NCBI RefSeq assembly: GCF_000744435.1
Contig: NZ_JQLX01000018.1
Coordinates: forward strand, 1-60,564
Direction of reading: 5' to 3'
Length of the DNA: 60,564 nt
Source of the DNA: Hippea jasoniae
Lineage (GTDB): Bacteria; Campylobacterota_A; Desulfurellia; Desulfurellales; Hippeaceae
The notes below the pieces were generated by a model. The model did no database searches. It saw only the letters and a program-made list of their open reading frames with translations, and was not told the origin of the DNA. Below are positions 1 to 8,464 of this stretch, in pieces. How positions within the stretch are numbered: the first letter of the stretch is position 1; each line of letters begins with the position of its first letter. Made by a program: the position numbers and the translations under genes.

Positions 1-495
1 CTCTTCTGCTATTTGCTCTGCTATAAGACCCATATGGATGTTGTCATAGGGATCCCACAGACCATCAAAGACCATACCATCTATAACCTCGCCTGTTCCC
101 ATCCTGTATCCAAAGCGAGCCTTTGGTAGATAGTAGGGAACCATAGACATGTTTTCCATTCCACCTGCTATAACTATCTGAGAGTCACCAAGCATTACAG
201 AGCCTGCAGCAAGCATGATGGCTTTTAGTCCAGAACAACAGACCTTGTTTATTGTCATTGCAGGAATGGTTACAGGCAAACCTGCATAGATGGATGCCTG
301 CCTTGCTGGTGCCTGACCAACACCTGCTGAGACAACATTACCTATAATTACCTCATCCACATCTTCAGGCAAAAGGGATGTCTTTTTTAGGAGTGCTTTG
401 ATCACCTCACTTGCCAAAATAGGGGCTTTGATGGTGGATAGGCCACCACCAAAGCTACCAAAGGGGGTTCTTAGGGCTTCTACTAAATAGACCAT
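1..495 (-). CDS. Acetyl-CoA acyltransferase (thiolase), N-terminal part, copy 1
   Basis: Partial gene; 165 codons are visible and the 3' part lies off the window. Thiolases cleave 3-ketoacyl-CoA with CoA, or condense two acetyl-CoA. The N-terminus (VEALRTPFGSFGG) and the active-site segment NKVC are typical, with catalytic Cys at residue 86. In this copy residue 87 is Cys (TGT), giving NKVCCSG, while the otherwise identical copy at the right end has Gly (GGT). The start ATG at 495-493 follows AAGGAG at good spacing. It is the last visible gene of an operon with an acyl-CoA dehydrogenase (12-nt gap) and an acyl-CoA synthetase, so a beta-oxidation role is likely. Whether it is biosynthetic or degradative cannot be told from this part. 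Confidence 0.9.
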   Translation of the reverse strand, partial: MVYLVEALRTPFGSFGGGLSTIKAPILASEVIKALLKKTSLLPEDVDEVIIGNVVSAGVGQAPARQASIYAGLPVTIPAMTINKVCCSGLKAIMLAAGSVMLGDSQIVIAGGMENMSMVPYYLPKARFGYRMGTGEVIDGMVFDGLWDPYDNIHMGLIAEQIAEE

Positions 496-508
496 TGGGG
501 GGCTCCTT
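1..508. repeat. Terminal inverted repeat, left copy (508 bp)
   Basis: Read in reverse complement, this segment matches 60057-60564 base for base except at one position (237 here, 60328 there). The repeat covers the ribosome binding site (AAGGAGCC) and the first 165 codons of a thiolase gene. Identity stops abruptly just upstream of the ribosome binding site, where the left copy abuts an acyl-CoA dehydrogenase stop codon and the right copy abuts the etfA stop codon. It continues to the last base of the window at both ends, so the true repeat is probably longer. Confidence 0.97.
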
Positions 509-1656
509 TAACTTAAATTTTTAAGTAATTCTTTTGCTATCACAACCCTTTGAATTTCATTGGTGCCTTCATATATTTCAGTCACCTTTGCGTCCCTGAA
601 AAATCTTTCAATTCCATAGTCCTTTATATATCCGTACCCTCCAAAAATCTGGATAGCCTCTTTTGCAACAAAATTTGCTGCCTCAGATGCAAAAATCTTT
701 GCCATGGATGCTTCTTTAATGGGGATTTTACCAGTATCCTTTAGCCATGCTGCATGATATGTTAGAAGTTTACTTGCCTCGATCTTTAAAGCCATGTCAG
801 CAAGCTTAAATCTGATTGCTTCAAATTCACTGATTTTTTTACCGAACTGTTTTCTTTCACTGGCATAATGTAATGCTTCCTCAAAGGCTGCCTCAGCAAT
901 ACCCAAAGCTTGGGCTGCTATTGTTACCCTTGATGCATCAAGCAAAAACATTGCAATTGACCAGCCGTTTTTTTCTTCACCTAACAGTTCTTCTTTTGAG
1001 AGCTTTAGGTTGTTAAGCGCAATAGCGGTTGTATAGGCTCCATGAAGCCCCATTTTGTTTTCATTTCTGATTATTTCAACACCTGGCTTTTCTAAATCCA
1101 CAATGAAGGCAGATATGCCTTTGTGTCTGAGGACTCTATCATGAGTGGCAAAAAGAATCCCATATCCTTTATATCCACCGTTTGTGACAAAGATTTTCTC
1201 TCCGTTTATAATGTAATTATCTCCGTCCTTTTCTACCTTCGTTGAAATATTTGCAGCATCTGAACCAGCTTCTGGTTCTGTAAGCATGAAGCATCCAATT
1301 TTTTCACCTTTTATAAGTTTTTTTAGATATTTATTTTTTTGGGCTGATGTGCCAAATCTGTTAATGGAGGCGCAGGTGAGGGAGTTATGGACGGCAAGCA
1401 TAACACCTGTTGCAGCTGATGCTTTTGAAATCTCTTTTACTATCAATATGTAGGCTAAAAAACTTAAGTTTGCGCCTCCATACTCTTCTGGCATGTACAC
1501 GCCAAAAAAACCTAAATCCTTCAGTTGCTGTAGTATTTCTTCTGGGATCTTATCTTCCTCGTCTATTTTCTTAGAGATTGGCTTCAGAATCTTTTCAGCA
1601 AACTCTTTAGCTGTTTGTTGGGCTAATTTCTCCTCGGGTTTGAGTTCAAATTCCAT
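508..1656 (-). CDS. Acyl-CoA dehydrogenase (short/medium-chain type)
   Basis: A 382-aa FAD-dependent acyl-CoA dehydrogenase of normal length for the two-electron ETF-linked family; it makes trans-2-enoyl-CoA from acyl-CoA. The family signature around residues 120-155 (CFMLTEPEAGSDAA, then the INGEK and VTNGG blocks) and the C-terminal catalytic-Glu segment (IYEGTNEIQR) are both intact. It lies between an acyl-CoA synthetase (22-nt gap upstream) and a thiolase (12-nt gap downstream), so the three genes form one activation-oxidation-thiolysis operon. Electrons would go to EtfAB, encoded at the other end of the window. Chain-length preference cannot be read from sequence. Start ATG at 1656, with a G-rich GGGGGAA site upstream. 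Confidence 0.92.
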   Translation of the reverse strand: MEFELKPEEKLAQQTAKEFAEKILKPISKKIDEEDKIPEEILQQLKDLGFFGVYMPEEYGGANLSFLAYILIVKEISKASAATGVMLAVHNSLTCASINRFGTSAQKNKYLKKLIKGEKIGCFMLTEPEAGSDAANISTKVEKDGDNYIINGEKIFVTNGGYKGYGILFATHDRVLRHKGISAFIVDLEKPGVEIIRNENKMGLHGAYTTAIALNNLKLSKEELLGEEKNGWSIAMFLLDASRVTIAAQALGIAEAAFEEALHYASERKQFGKKISEFEAIRFKLADMALKIEASKLLTYHAAWLKDTGKIPIKEASMAKIFASEAANFVAKEAIQIFGGYGYIKDYGIERFFRDAKVTEIYEGTNEIQRVVIAKELLKNLS

Positions 1657-1678
1657 AATAATTCCCCCGCAATAGTAT

Positions 1679-3421
1679 TTAAATCTTTCTTTTTCCTAAA
1701 TCCAGTTCATCTTTGAAGTCACTCTCCCAGAATTCATACATGCCTTGCTGGGCTTCTGCTTTATGTTTCTCTTCTTCATAGGCCCTTAGTTCTCTTCTCA
1801 TAATTTTTGCACTGATTGTTTTTGGAAATTCCTGCAGGAATTCTATTACTCGAGGTCTTTTATAGGGAGCCATATTTTCTCTGATGAATTTAAATATGTC
1901 TAAGGCAACCTCTTTTGAGGGTCTGTAATCAGGTTTTAGTACGATAAATGCCTTGGGAACAATTCTTTCCCTTTCATCAACAGTTGGAACAACTCCAACC
2001 TCCAAAACCGCGGGATGCTCAGATATCTCACTTTCAACTTCAAACGGAGATATCCTGTAATCTAAGCTCTTAAATACATCATCTGTTCTGCCAACGAAGA
2101 AATAATAGCCATCCTCATCATAATAAGCAGAATCACTTGTTTGATACCATTCTCCATGAAACACTCTATTGTTAACTTCTTCATCATCGTATTTTGCAAG
2201 AAGCCCCAGCGGTTTTTTTGGTTGAATTCTTACGCATATCTGACCATCTTCGCCTGGTTTTACAGGCTGAAAGTTTTCATCAAGCAGAGCAATTTCAAAA
2301 CCAGGAGCTGGTTTACCGAAAGATAGATCTTTTCTTGGCTCACCCGGGAAATTTCCTATTAGAGCAGTTGTTTCTGTCTGACCATAGCCTTCCCTTATTT
2401 GTATTCCGCCAAGGGCTTTTTCTACTTTTTTTACCACTTCAGGAATTAATGGTTCACCTGCACTAACAACATTTCTCAGTTTTAGATCATATAATTCAAG
2501 GTCTTCGAGTGTTAGGAGTTTTAATACGCTAAGAGGTGCACATAGTGATGTTACACCAAACTTCTCCATAGCACGTAGAACCTTTTTTGCTTCAAACTTT
2601 TCATACTTGAATACAAATATTATTGCTTCTGCATTCCATGGAGCAAAAATTGTACTCCATGCATATTTTGCCCATCCGGGAGCCGAAATATTGTAATGTA
2701 TGTCATCTTTTTTTGCGTTGATCCAGTACATTGTTGTTAAATGGCCTATTGGGTAAGAATGGGTATGTATTACCAGTTTTGGTTTTGCAGTTGTTCCGGA
2801 TGTAAAAAATAGATAGCATTCATCGCTTGCTTTTGTTGGACTTTTGGGTGAATATTCTTCTGAATATTTTTTGTAATTTTTGTAATTGACCCAGCCTTCT
2901 TTTTCAATTGTTCCTATATTTATCAATGCTTTGAGATTGGATAAAGCTTCTTTGCTTACATGCTCCATTTTCTCAATATATCTATCCTGTGTAATTAAGA
3001 ATTTTACATTTCCTCTTAGAATTCTATCTGAAATATCTTTTGCAGGAAGAATGGTTGCCCCTGGTATAAAAACTCCACCTGTTTTCATTAATGCAAGGGT
3101 TAACTCATGAACTTCAGGGATTGCTTCAACAATTATAAAAACCCTATCACCTTTTTGTAAGCCCAGGTCCTCAAGCATATTTGCTACCTGGTTTGATTTT
3201 CTCCGCAGTTCATCGAATGTCATAATTTTTGAACATCCCTCTTCATCAGCCCAGATTAGAGCCTGCCTGTTGTTATCTTTAGCCATAGGGTCAAAGAAAT
3301 CTAATGCCCAGTTGAATTCATCCACTTCAGGCCACTCAAATCCCTTCTTTGCTTCTTCATAACTTTTTACATTTAACAGGAAATCTCTCATTTCCATAAA
3401 TTTCTCTACATCCTTGTTCAT
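1679..3421 (-). CDS. Acyl-CoA synthetase (AMP-forming, ACSM-like)
   Basis: A 580-aa ANL-superfamily adenylate-forming ligase that activates a carboxylic acid to its CoA thioester. The P-loop motif reads FTSGTTAKPK, the A5 motif EGYGQTETT, and the hinge region is followed by GRTDDVFKSLDYRISPFEVE. The C-terminal lysine motif reads PKTISAKIMRREL. In both the P-loop (usually SGTTGxPK) and the C-terminal motif (usually SGK) the usual Gly is Ala; the catalytic Lys is kept. Overall resemblance is to medium-chain or aromatic ACSM-type synthetases rather than acetyl-CoA synthetase. It is the first gene of the operon with the acyl-CoA dehydrogenase and thiolase. The real substrate (medium, branched or aromatic acid) is unknown. 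Confidence 0.85.
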   Translation of the reverse strand: MNKDVEKFMEMRDFLLNVKSYEEAKKGFEWPEVDEFNWALDFFDPMAKDNNRQALIWADEEGCSKIMTFDELRRKSNQVANMLEDLGLQKGDRVFIIVEAIPEVHELTLALMKTGGVFIPGATILPAKDISDRILRGNVKFLITQDRYIEKMEHVSKEALSNLKALINIGTIEKEGWVNYKNYKKYSEEYSPKSPTKASDECYLFFTSGTTAKPKLVIHTHSYPIGHLTTMYWINAKKDDIHYNISAPGWAKYAWSTIFAPWNAEAIIFVFKYEKFEAKKVLRAMEKFGVTSLCAPLSVLKLLTLEDLELYDLKLRNVVSAGEPLIPEVVKKVEKALGGIQIREGYGQTETTALIGNFPGEPRKDLSFGKPAPGFEIALLDENFQPVKPGEDGQICVRIQPKKPLGLLAKYDDEEVNNRVFHGEWYQTSDSAYYDEDGYYFFVGRTDDVFKSLDYRISPFEVESEISEHPAVLEVGVVPTVDERERIVPKAFIVLKPDYRPSKEVALDIFKFIRENMAPYKRPRVIEFLQEFPKTISAKIMRRELRAYEEEKHKAEAQQGMYEFWESDFKDELDLGKRKI

Positions 3422-3468
3422 GTCACACCCCCTGTTTTTATAAATTAAAATTTAAAGCTGCAATTAAT

Positions 3469-3499
3469 ATTATACTCAATATTATTGAAATTTCAATAA
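3469..3499 (-). promoter_or_regulatory. Promoter with 18-bp palindrome, acyl-CoA synthetase operon
   Basis: On the minus strand a -35 box TTGAAA (3496-3491) and a -10 box TATAAT (3474-3469) are separated by 16 bp, about 50 nt upstream of the start codon. A perfect 18-bp palindrome, TTATTGAAATTTCAATAA (3482-3499), covers the -35 box, the position expected for a repressor operator. It differs from the TTTACGTAAA motif of the other fatty-acid promoters here, so a different regulator is likely. Confidence 0.55.
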
Positions 3500-3602
3500 A
3501 AAATTAGGAATATTTATTAATTTATTTGCAAATTAATTGTTTAAAACAGATAATAAAGTAACTGTAATTTTTAAAATAGGTTTATTTTTTTATGAAAATT
3601 GC

Positions 3603-3631
3603 TTGATAGCGGGTTTTTGATTTTGTATTAT
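3603..3631 (+). promoter_or_regulatory. Likely ppsA promoter
   Basis: TTGATA (3603-3608), a 17-bp spacer and TATTAT (3626-3631) precede the ppsA ribosome binding site (GGGGGG, 3657-3662). The rest of the 250-bp divergent spacer is AT-rich and holds the acyl-CoA synthetase promoter on the other strand. Confidence 0.45.
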
Positions 3632-3671
3632 TTTAGCACTCTTTTTAATTAATTTTTGGGGGGTGTTTACC

Positions 3672-6065
3672 GTGAAGTATATCAAGTGGCTGGATGAGAT
3701 TACAGCAGACGATGTGCATATCGTTGGTGGCAAGAATGCGTCTTTGGGTGAAATGATCAGGGAGCTTAAAAATGAAGGTGTTAATGTTCCCTACGGTTTT
3801 GCTCTGACTGCTGATTCTTACTGGTATCTATTGGATTACAACAATTTAAGGGATAAAATCAGGGATGTTTTAAAAGATCTTGACACCCATGATATCAACA
3901 ATCTAAAAGAAAAAACAGCTAAAGCAAGAGAGCTTATTTTTAATGCACAGCTGCCCGATGATCTATATGAAGAGATTAAAGAAGCCTATCAAAAGCTCAG
4001 TGATTATTACAACGAAGAGGCAAGCGATGTAGCTGTAAGAAGCTCTGCCACCGCAGAAGACTTACCCGATGCATCATTTGCAGGACAGCAGGATACCTAC
4101 CTCAATGTAAGGGGTATTGATAATGTAATCCATTATGTAAAAAGCTGCTATGCATCTATATTTACAGATAGGGCTACATCCTACAGACATGATAAGAACT
4201 TTGACCATTTTAAAGTGGGATTGTCTGTCTGCGTGCAAAAGATGGCTCGAAGCGACCTTGCAGCAAGCGGTGTTATGTTTTCCATAGATACAGAAAGCGG
4301 TTTTGATAAGGTTGTTGTAATAAATGCAAGCTACGGTCTTGGTGAAAATATCGTAGCAGGAAAGGTTAACCCCGATGAGTTTATTGTCTTTAAGCCCACG
4401 CTAAAGGAGGGTTATAAGCCTATTATAAAAAAACAGTTAGGATCCAAGCTTACCAAAGCTGTTTATGATGAAAACGGCGGTATTAAGGATGTTGAAACAA
4501 CAGAGGAGGAAAGATTTAGGTTTTCATTAAGTGATGAGGATGTTTTAACACTTGCTGATTGGGCTATAAAGATAGAGAATCACTACACAAAGAGAAACGG
4601 CCGCTATACCCCTATGGATATTGAGTGGGCAAAAGATGGAAAAACGAATCAGCTGTTTGTGGTTCAGGCAAGGCCAGAAACGGTTCAATCTCAAAAGAAT
4701 TTAAGTGTACTTGAAACGTACAAGCTCAAAGAAAAAGGAAAGGTGCTTGTTGAGGGTATCGCAGTTGGCAGCAAAATTGCAACAGGCAGGGTGCATGTGA
4801 TAGAGACGCCTGAGGAGATGGATAGATTTAAGGATGGTGAGATTCTTGTCACAGATATGACCGACCCCGATTGGGAGCCGATAATGAAAAAGGCTGCTGC
4901 CATCATTACAAACAGGGGCGGCAGAACCTGTCATGCGGCAATTATCTCAAGGGAGCTTGGGGTGCCTGCCATTGTTGGCTGTGGTGATGCAACAGAGAAG
5001 CTATCAACGGGTGAGGAAATAACAATATCCTGCGCAGAGGGTGAAATTGGATATGTGTATGAAGGCAAGCTGGATTATGAAGTAGAGGTGCTGGATCTTT
5101 CCAAGATCGAAAAGCCCAAAACGCAGATAAAGATGAATTTGGGTAATCCTGCCATAGCATTCCAGACAGCCGGTATTCCAAATGACGGTATAGGTCTTGC
5201 AAGGATGGAGTTTATTATAAGCTCCTTTATTCAGGTGCATCCACTTGCTTTGATTCATTACGATGAGCTTGAGGATAAAAAAGCCAAAGAGATCATAGCT
5301 AAGCTTACCAGAGGTTATGATGATAAGCCGCAGTATTTTGTTGATAAATTAGCTGAAGGCGTTGCAATGCTTGCTGCAAGCGTTTACCCCAATCAGATTC
5401 TTGTGAGAATGAGCGATTTTAAGACAAACGAGTATGCAAATTTGATTGGCGGTGCTGAGTTTGAGCCCGAAGAGGAAAACCCGATGATAGGCTTTAGAGG
5501 TGCATCAAGATACTACTCCGATGCATACAGAGAGGGTTTTGCTTTAGAGTGCAGGGCTATGAAAAAGGTTAGAGATGAGTTTGGTTTAACCAATGTTGCA
5601 TTGATGATTCCATTTTGTAGAACACCCGAAGAAGGCAAGAAAGTAATTGAAGAGATGCGAAAAAACGGCCTTGTTCAGGGTGAAAATGGACTTGAAATAT
5701 ATGTGATGGCAGAGATTCCAAGCAATGTAATCTGTGCCGATGAGTTTGCGGAGATCTTTGATGGATTTTCCATAGGATCAAACGATTTAACCCAGCTTAC
5801 ACTGGGTATCGATAGGGATTCTGGTCTTGTTGCACATCTGTTTGATGAAAGACATATTGCTGTAAAAAGAATGATTCATATGCTTATTCAAACGGCTCAT
5901 AAACACGGCAAGCCTGTGGGTATATGTGGGCAGGGGCCAAGTGATTTTCCCGATTTTGCAGAGTTTTTGGTTGAGGAAGGTATAGATTCCATGAGCCTGA
6001 ATCCAGATAGCGTTATGACAACGATACTCAATATTAAAAAGCTTGAGGAGAAACTTGGCAGATAG
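3672..6065 (+). CDS. ppsA: Phosphoenolpyruvate synthase
   Basis: About 797 aa, the usual length for PpsA, which makes PEP from pyruvate and ATP (products AMP and phosphate) for gluconeogenesis. The N-terminal ATP-grasp part begins with DVHIVGGKNASLGEM and carries VRSSATAEDLPDASFAGQQD. The swivelling phosphohistidine domain has GGRTCHAAIISRELG, with phospho-acceptor His at residue 421. The C-terminal PEP-binding barrel includes IGSNDLTQLTLG and the Cys segment GICGQGPSD. The GTG at 3672 was chosen because it lies 9 nt after a G-run ribosome binding site; the GTG at 3663 overlaps that run. An organism living on acetate or fatty acids needs this step to build sugars. A strong terminator follows directly. 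Confidence 0.95.
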   Translation: MKYIKWLDEITADDVHIVGGKNASLGEMIRELKNEGVNVPYGFALTADSYWYLLDYNNLRDKIRDVLKDLDTHDINNLKEKTAKARELIFNAQLPDDLYEEIKEAYQKLSDYYNEEASDVAVRSSATAEDLPDASFAGQQDTYLNVRGIDNVIHYVKSCYASIFTDRATSYRHDKNFDHFKVGLSVCVQKMARSDLAASGVMFSIDTESGFDKVVVINASYGLGENIVAGKVNPDEFIVFKPTLKEGYKPIIKKQLGSKLTKAVYDENGGIKDVETTEEERFRFSLSDEDVLTLADWAIKIENHYTKRNGRYTPMDIEWAKDGKTNQLFVVQARPETVQSQKNLSVLETYKLKEKGKVLVEGIAVGSKIATGRVHVIETPEEMDRFKDGEILVTDMTDPDWEPIMKKAAAIITNRGGRTCHAAIISRELGVPAIVGCGDATEKLSTGEEITISCAEGEIGYVYEGKLDYEVEVLDLSKIEKPKTQIKMNLGNPAIAFQTAGIPNDGIGLARMEFIISSFIQVHPLALIHYDELEDKKAKEIIAKLTRGYDDKPQYFVDKLAEGVAMLAASVYPNQILVRMSDFKTNEYANLIGGAEFEPEEENPMIGFRGASRYYSDAYREGFALECRAMKKVRDEFGLTNVALMIPFCRTPEEGKKVIEEMRKNGLVQGENGLEIYVMAEIPSNVICADEFAEIFDGFSIGSNDLTQLTLGIDRDSGLVAHLFDERHIAVKRMIHMLIQTAHKHGKPVGICGQGPSDFPDFAEFLVEEGIDSMSLNPDSVMTTILNIKKLEEKLGR

Positions 6066-6089
6066 GAGGGGTTAGCCCCTCCTTTTTTT
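6064..6089 (+). terminator. Rho-independent terminator after ppsA
   Basis: Stem AGGAGGGG (6064-6071), loop TTAG, stem CCCCTCCT (6076-6083), then a T run to 6089. It overlaps the ppsA stop codon and ends one base before the ribosome binding site of tldD, so tldD may depend on read-through or a promoter inside ppsA. Confidence 0.9.
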
Positions 6090-6098
6090 GGAGGCAGA

Positions 6099-7454
6099 AT
6101 GTATAGCAAGGCTTATTCTATTTTGAAAAATGCGAAGGCTGATTTTTTTGATATCTATATAGAGAGAACTGAAACAAGGGTTGTAGAGGCAAAAAATAGA
6201 GAAATAGAATCTATAAAGGTTGGTATAGATAGCGGTGTTGGTGTAAGACTTGTTAGGGGATTATCTGTATTGTATTCATCCTCCTTTGATAAAAGCCCTG
6301 AAAATATAGAAAAGATAGCAAGGTTTTTAGGTGATGTTGCAAACCCAAAAGAGGGTGTTTATCAGCTAAACAGACTGCCAGCTGCAAAAGTGGAAATGTA
6401 TGGTGGTTATAATCCCCATATAGATAAAATTGTTGAGATTTATCAAACCTTTTGCGATGTAGCTTATGCTTATAATCAAATTAAACAGGTTTCGATGACA
6501 TTTTCCGATGCAAAAAAACAGATCAAGATAATAAATGAAACAGGCAGGGTTGTTGAGGAAGAAAGGATATATACGGTTTTGTTTTTTGAAATTACAGCAC
6601 AAGAAAACGGTGTTGTTCAAAGTCTGCGAAGGCCATTTGGATGCCTTGGAGGATTTGAGTTTTTTGCTGATTTTGATTTTAAGCAGATAGCAACAGAAGA
6701 AACCCAGAAACTGCTTAATCTTCTTAAGGCACCGACACTTAAGGCGAAAAATATGATTGTAGTGCTTTCAAGCAAGGCCGGTGGAACCATGATCCATGAG
6801 GCTGTTGGGCATGGACTTGAAGCTGATTTGGTATTTGAGGATATGAGTGTTTATAAAAACAGGTTGGGCAAAAAGGTGGCAAATGAGAAAATCAGCGTTG
6901 TTGACGATGCCACAAGGCCTTATATGAGGGGTTCATTTGCCTATGATGATGAAGGAGAAAAAGCTCAAAATACCCTTTTGATAGAAAATGGGATTCTTAA
7001 AAACTATATGTTTGATAAACGGTATGCAAGAAAAGCAGGCTTAACAACCACAGGTAATGCACGAAGAGAATCGTTTAGATATCCACCTATCGTAAGGATG
7101 TCTAATACTTATATTTTGCCCGGTAGTGACGATCCTGATGATATTATATCAAGTGTCGATGAGGGTCTTTTTGTTAAAAGAATGGGTGGCGGTCAGGTAA
7201 ATCCTACAACGGGCGATTTTGTTTTTGAGGTAGCAGAAGGCTATCTCATTAAAAGTGGAAAAATAACCGACATGGTTAGGGGTGCAACACTTGTAGGCAA
7301 TGGACCTAAATTGTTAAACGAAATCGATATGGTTGGTAATGATTTTGGTATAGAAGTGGGAACTTGCGGAAAATCCGGGCAGGGTGTGCCTGTTAGCGAT
7401 GGTGAACCGACTTTAAGAATACCTTCTATCCTTGTTGGAGGTAGCTCACTATAA
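6099..7454 (+). CDS. tldD: TldD-type metalloprotease
   Basis: A 451-aa protein of the TldD/PmbA peptidase family, cytoplasmic Zn proteases that process modified peptides or partly unfolded peptides as TldD/TldE heterodimers. The TldD metal motif HEAVGH is at residues 233-238, followed by GLEADLV; the PmbA partner lacks this motif, so this is the catalytic subunit. The C-terminal glycine-rich segment (MGGGQVNPTTGDFVFEVAEGYLI) is also typical. Ribosome binding site GGAGG (6090-6094). Its TAA stop overlaps the proposed AUA start of truA (ATAA), so the genes are translationally coupled. The partner subunit is not in this window. Confidence 0.92.
   Translation: MYSKAYSILKNAKADFFDIYIERTETRVVEAKNREIESIKVGIDSGVGVRLVRGLSVLYSSSFDKSPENIEKIARFLGDVANPKEGVYQLNRLPAAKVEMYGGYNPHIDKIVEIYQTFCDVAYAYNQIKQVSMTFSDAKKQIKIINETGRVVEEERIYTVLFFEITAQENGVVQSLRRPFGCLGGFEFFADFDFKQIATEETQKLLNLLKAPTLKAKNMIVVLSSKAGGTMIHEAVGHGLEADLVFEDMSVYKNRLGKKVANEKISVVDDATRPYMRGSFAYDDEGEKAQNTLLIENGILKNYMFDKRYARKAGLTTTGNARRESFRYPPIVRMSNTYILPGSDDPDDIISSVDEGLFVKRMGGGQVNPTTGDFVFEVAEGYLIKSGKITDMVRGATLVGNGPKLLNEIDMVGNDFGIEVGTCGKSGQGVPVSDGEPTLRIPSILVGGSSL
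7437..7441 (+). promoter_or_regulatory. Ribosome binding site that places the truA start at AUA
   Basis: GGAGG lies 9 nt before the ATA at 7451-7453, inside the end of tldD. No ATG, GTG or TTG exists in the truA frame until TTG at 7712, so this site is what locates the start. Confidence 0.6.
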
Positions 7455-8191
7455 GATTCAAGCTAACGATAGCATACGACGGCACAAACTATCACGGTTT
7501 TCAGATACAACCCAATACAAAGACAATTCAGGGTGAGCTTGAAAAAGCAATAGCAAAGGTTTTTAAAGAGGATATAAGGATTAATTTTGCGGGCCGAACC
7601 GATAGTGGTGTTCATGCCTTTGGGCAGGTTATCGATTTTAAGCCTCTGTTTTTTATAGAGCACCAAAACCTTAAAAGGGCGTTAAACAGCCTACTTCCTT
7701 CAGATATCAGGGTTTTGAATGTAGAAAATGTTGATGATAATTTTCATAGCAGATATTCAGCACTCTACAGAGATTATTTATATCTTATTTGCAACTGCAG
7801 GGATGTTTTACCCTTTGTTTCAAACTACTGCTGGCATGTTTTAGAAAAAATAGATTTAGAAAGAATGAAAGAGCTAAGCCGTTATTTTGTAGGCAGAAGG
7901 GATTTTTCTTTTGTTGCAAATGAGGATAATCAAAAGAATTGCATTAGAGAGGTTCATTTTATAAGGATAAAAAGGATCAGAAATTTTGTGGTTGTGCATA
8001 TTAGAGCCAACGCTTTTTTGCGTGGAATGGTGAGAAATATTGTAGGTTTACTTGTTGAATATGCTAAGGGCTTGCAAAAAGGCGATGCAGGTAATATAAT
8101 TTTTTCCAAGGGCAATGTTAAATCTTTTAAGGCTCCTGCAAAGGGACTTTTTTTTAGAAGAGTGAGGTATAAGGATGATAACAAAGGATGA
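7451..8191 (+). CDS. truA: tRNA pseudouridine(38-40) synthase, apparent AUA start
   Basis: A 246-aa enzyme that makes pseudouridine at tRNA positions 38-40. The reading frame encodes the full conserved N-terminus (RFKLTIAYDGTNYHGFQ) and the catalytic motif GRTDSGVHA with Asp at residue 51, then the RNA-binding C-terminal half ending in RAPA-like KAPAKGLFF. No standard start codon lies upstream of the catalytic Asp: the frame opens at TAG (7442-7444) and the codon where ATG is expected is ATA (7451-7453), overlapping the tldD stop as ATAA. A GGAGG site sits 9 nt ahead. A G at 7453 would give the usual ATGA overlap, so either an AUA start is used or this base is mutated or misread. The C-terminus overlaps gatC by 17 nt. 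Confidence 0.88.
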   Translation: MRFKLTIAYDGTNYHGFQIQPNTKTIQGELEKAIAKVFKEDIRINFAGRTDSGVHAFGQVIDFKPLFFIEHQNLKRALNSLLPSDIRVLNVENVDDNFHSRYSALYRDYLYLICNCRDVLPFVSNYCWHVLEKIDLERMKELSRYFVGRRDFSFVANEDNQKNCIREVHFIRIKRIRNFVVVHIRANAFLRGMVRNIVGLLVEYAKGLQKGDAGNIIFSKGNVKSFKAPAKGLFFRRVRYKDDNKG

Positions 8192-8462
8192 GGTGAAAAG
8201 GATTGCAAAACTATCTATGCTGAACATAGACGATAGTGAGCTTGATACATTTGTAGATCAGTTTAATGATATTTTGAACTATATGGAGCAGATTAATGAG
8301 CTTGATTTAAGCAGTTGCGATGCGGTTTACCATATTGTGGAATTAAAAAATGTTTTTAGAGAGGATGTTGTTAAACCCTCGATCAGCAATGAAAAAGCAC
8401 TTAAAAATGCTCCAGATGCCGCCTACGGTGCCTTCAGGGTGCCTAAGGTGATTGAGAGGTAG
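8175..8462 (+). CDS. gatC: Asp/Glu-tRNA amidotransferase subunit C
   Basis: A 95-aa GatC, the small clamp subunit of the GatCAB complex that converts misacylated Asp-tRNA(Asn) or Glu-tRNA(Gln) to the amide form. The start region ([18 protein letters not shown]) and the C-terminal [12 protein letters not shown] segment match the family. It overlaps the end of truA and is followed 2 nt later by gatA. gatB is not in this window, so the complex is encoded at two loci. Confidence 0.92.
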   Translation: MITKDEVKRIAKLSMLNIDDSELDTFVDQFNDILNYMEQINELDLSSCDAVYHIVELKNVFREDVVKPSISNEKALKNAPDAAYGAFRVPKVIER

Positions 8463-8464
8463 CC

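Noticed and set aside
3663-3671. Alternative GTG start for ppsA
   Set aside because: It overlaps the G-run ribosome binding site; GTG 3672 has proper spacing and matches the family N-terminus.
4942-5258. Open frames on the minus strand inside ppsA
   Set aside because: Antisense shadows of a conserved gene with low-complexity, His/Leu-rich translations.
7712-8191. truA starting at TTG 7712 or ATG 7715
   Set aside because: This would remove the catalytic GRTDSG motif although the upstream frame encodes it intact.
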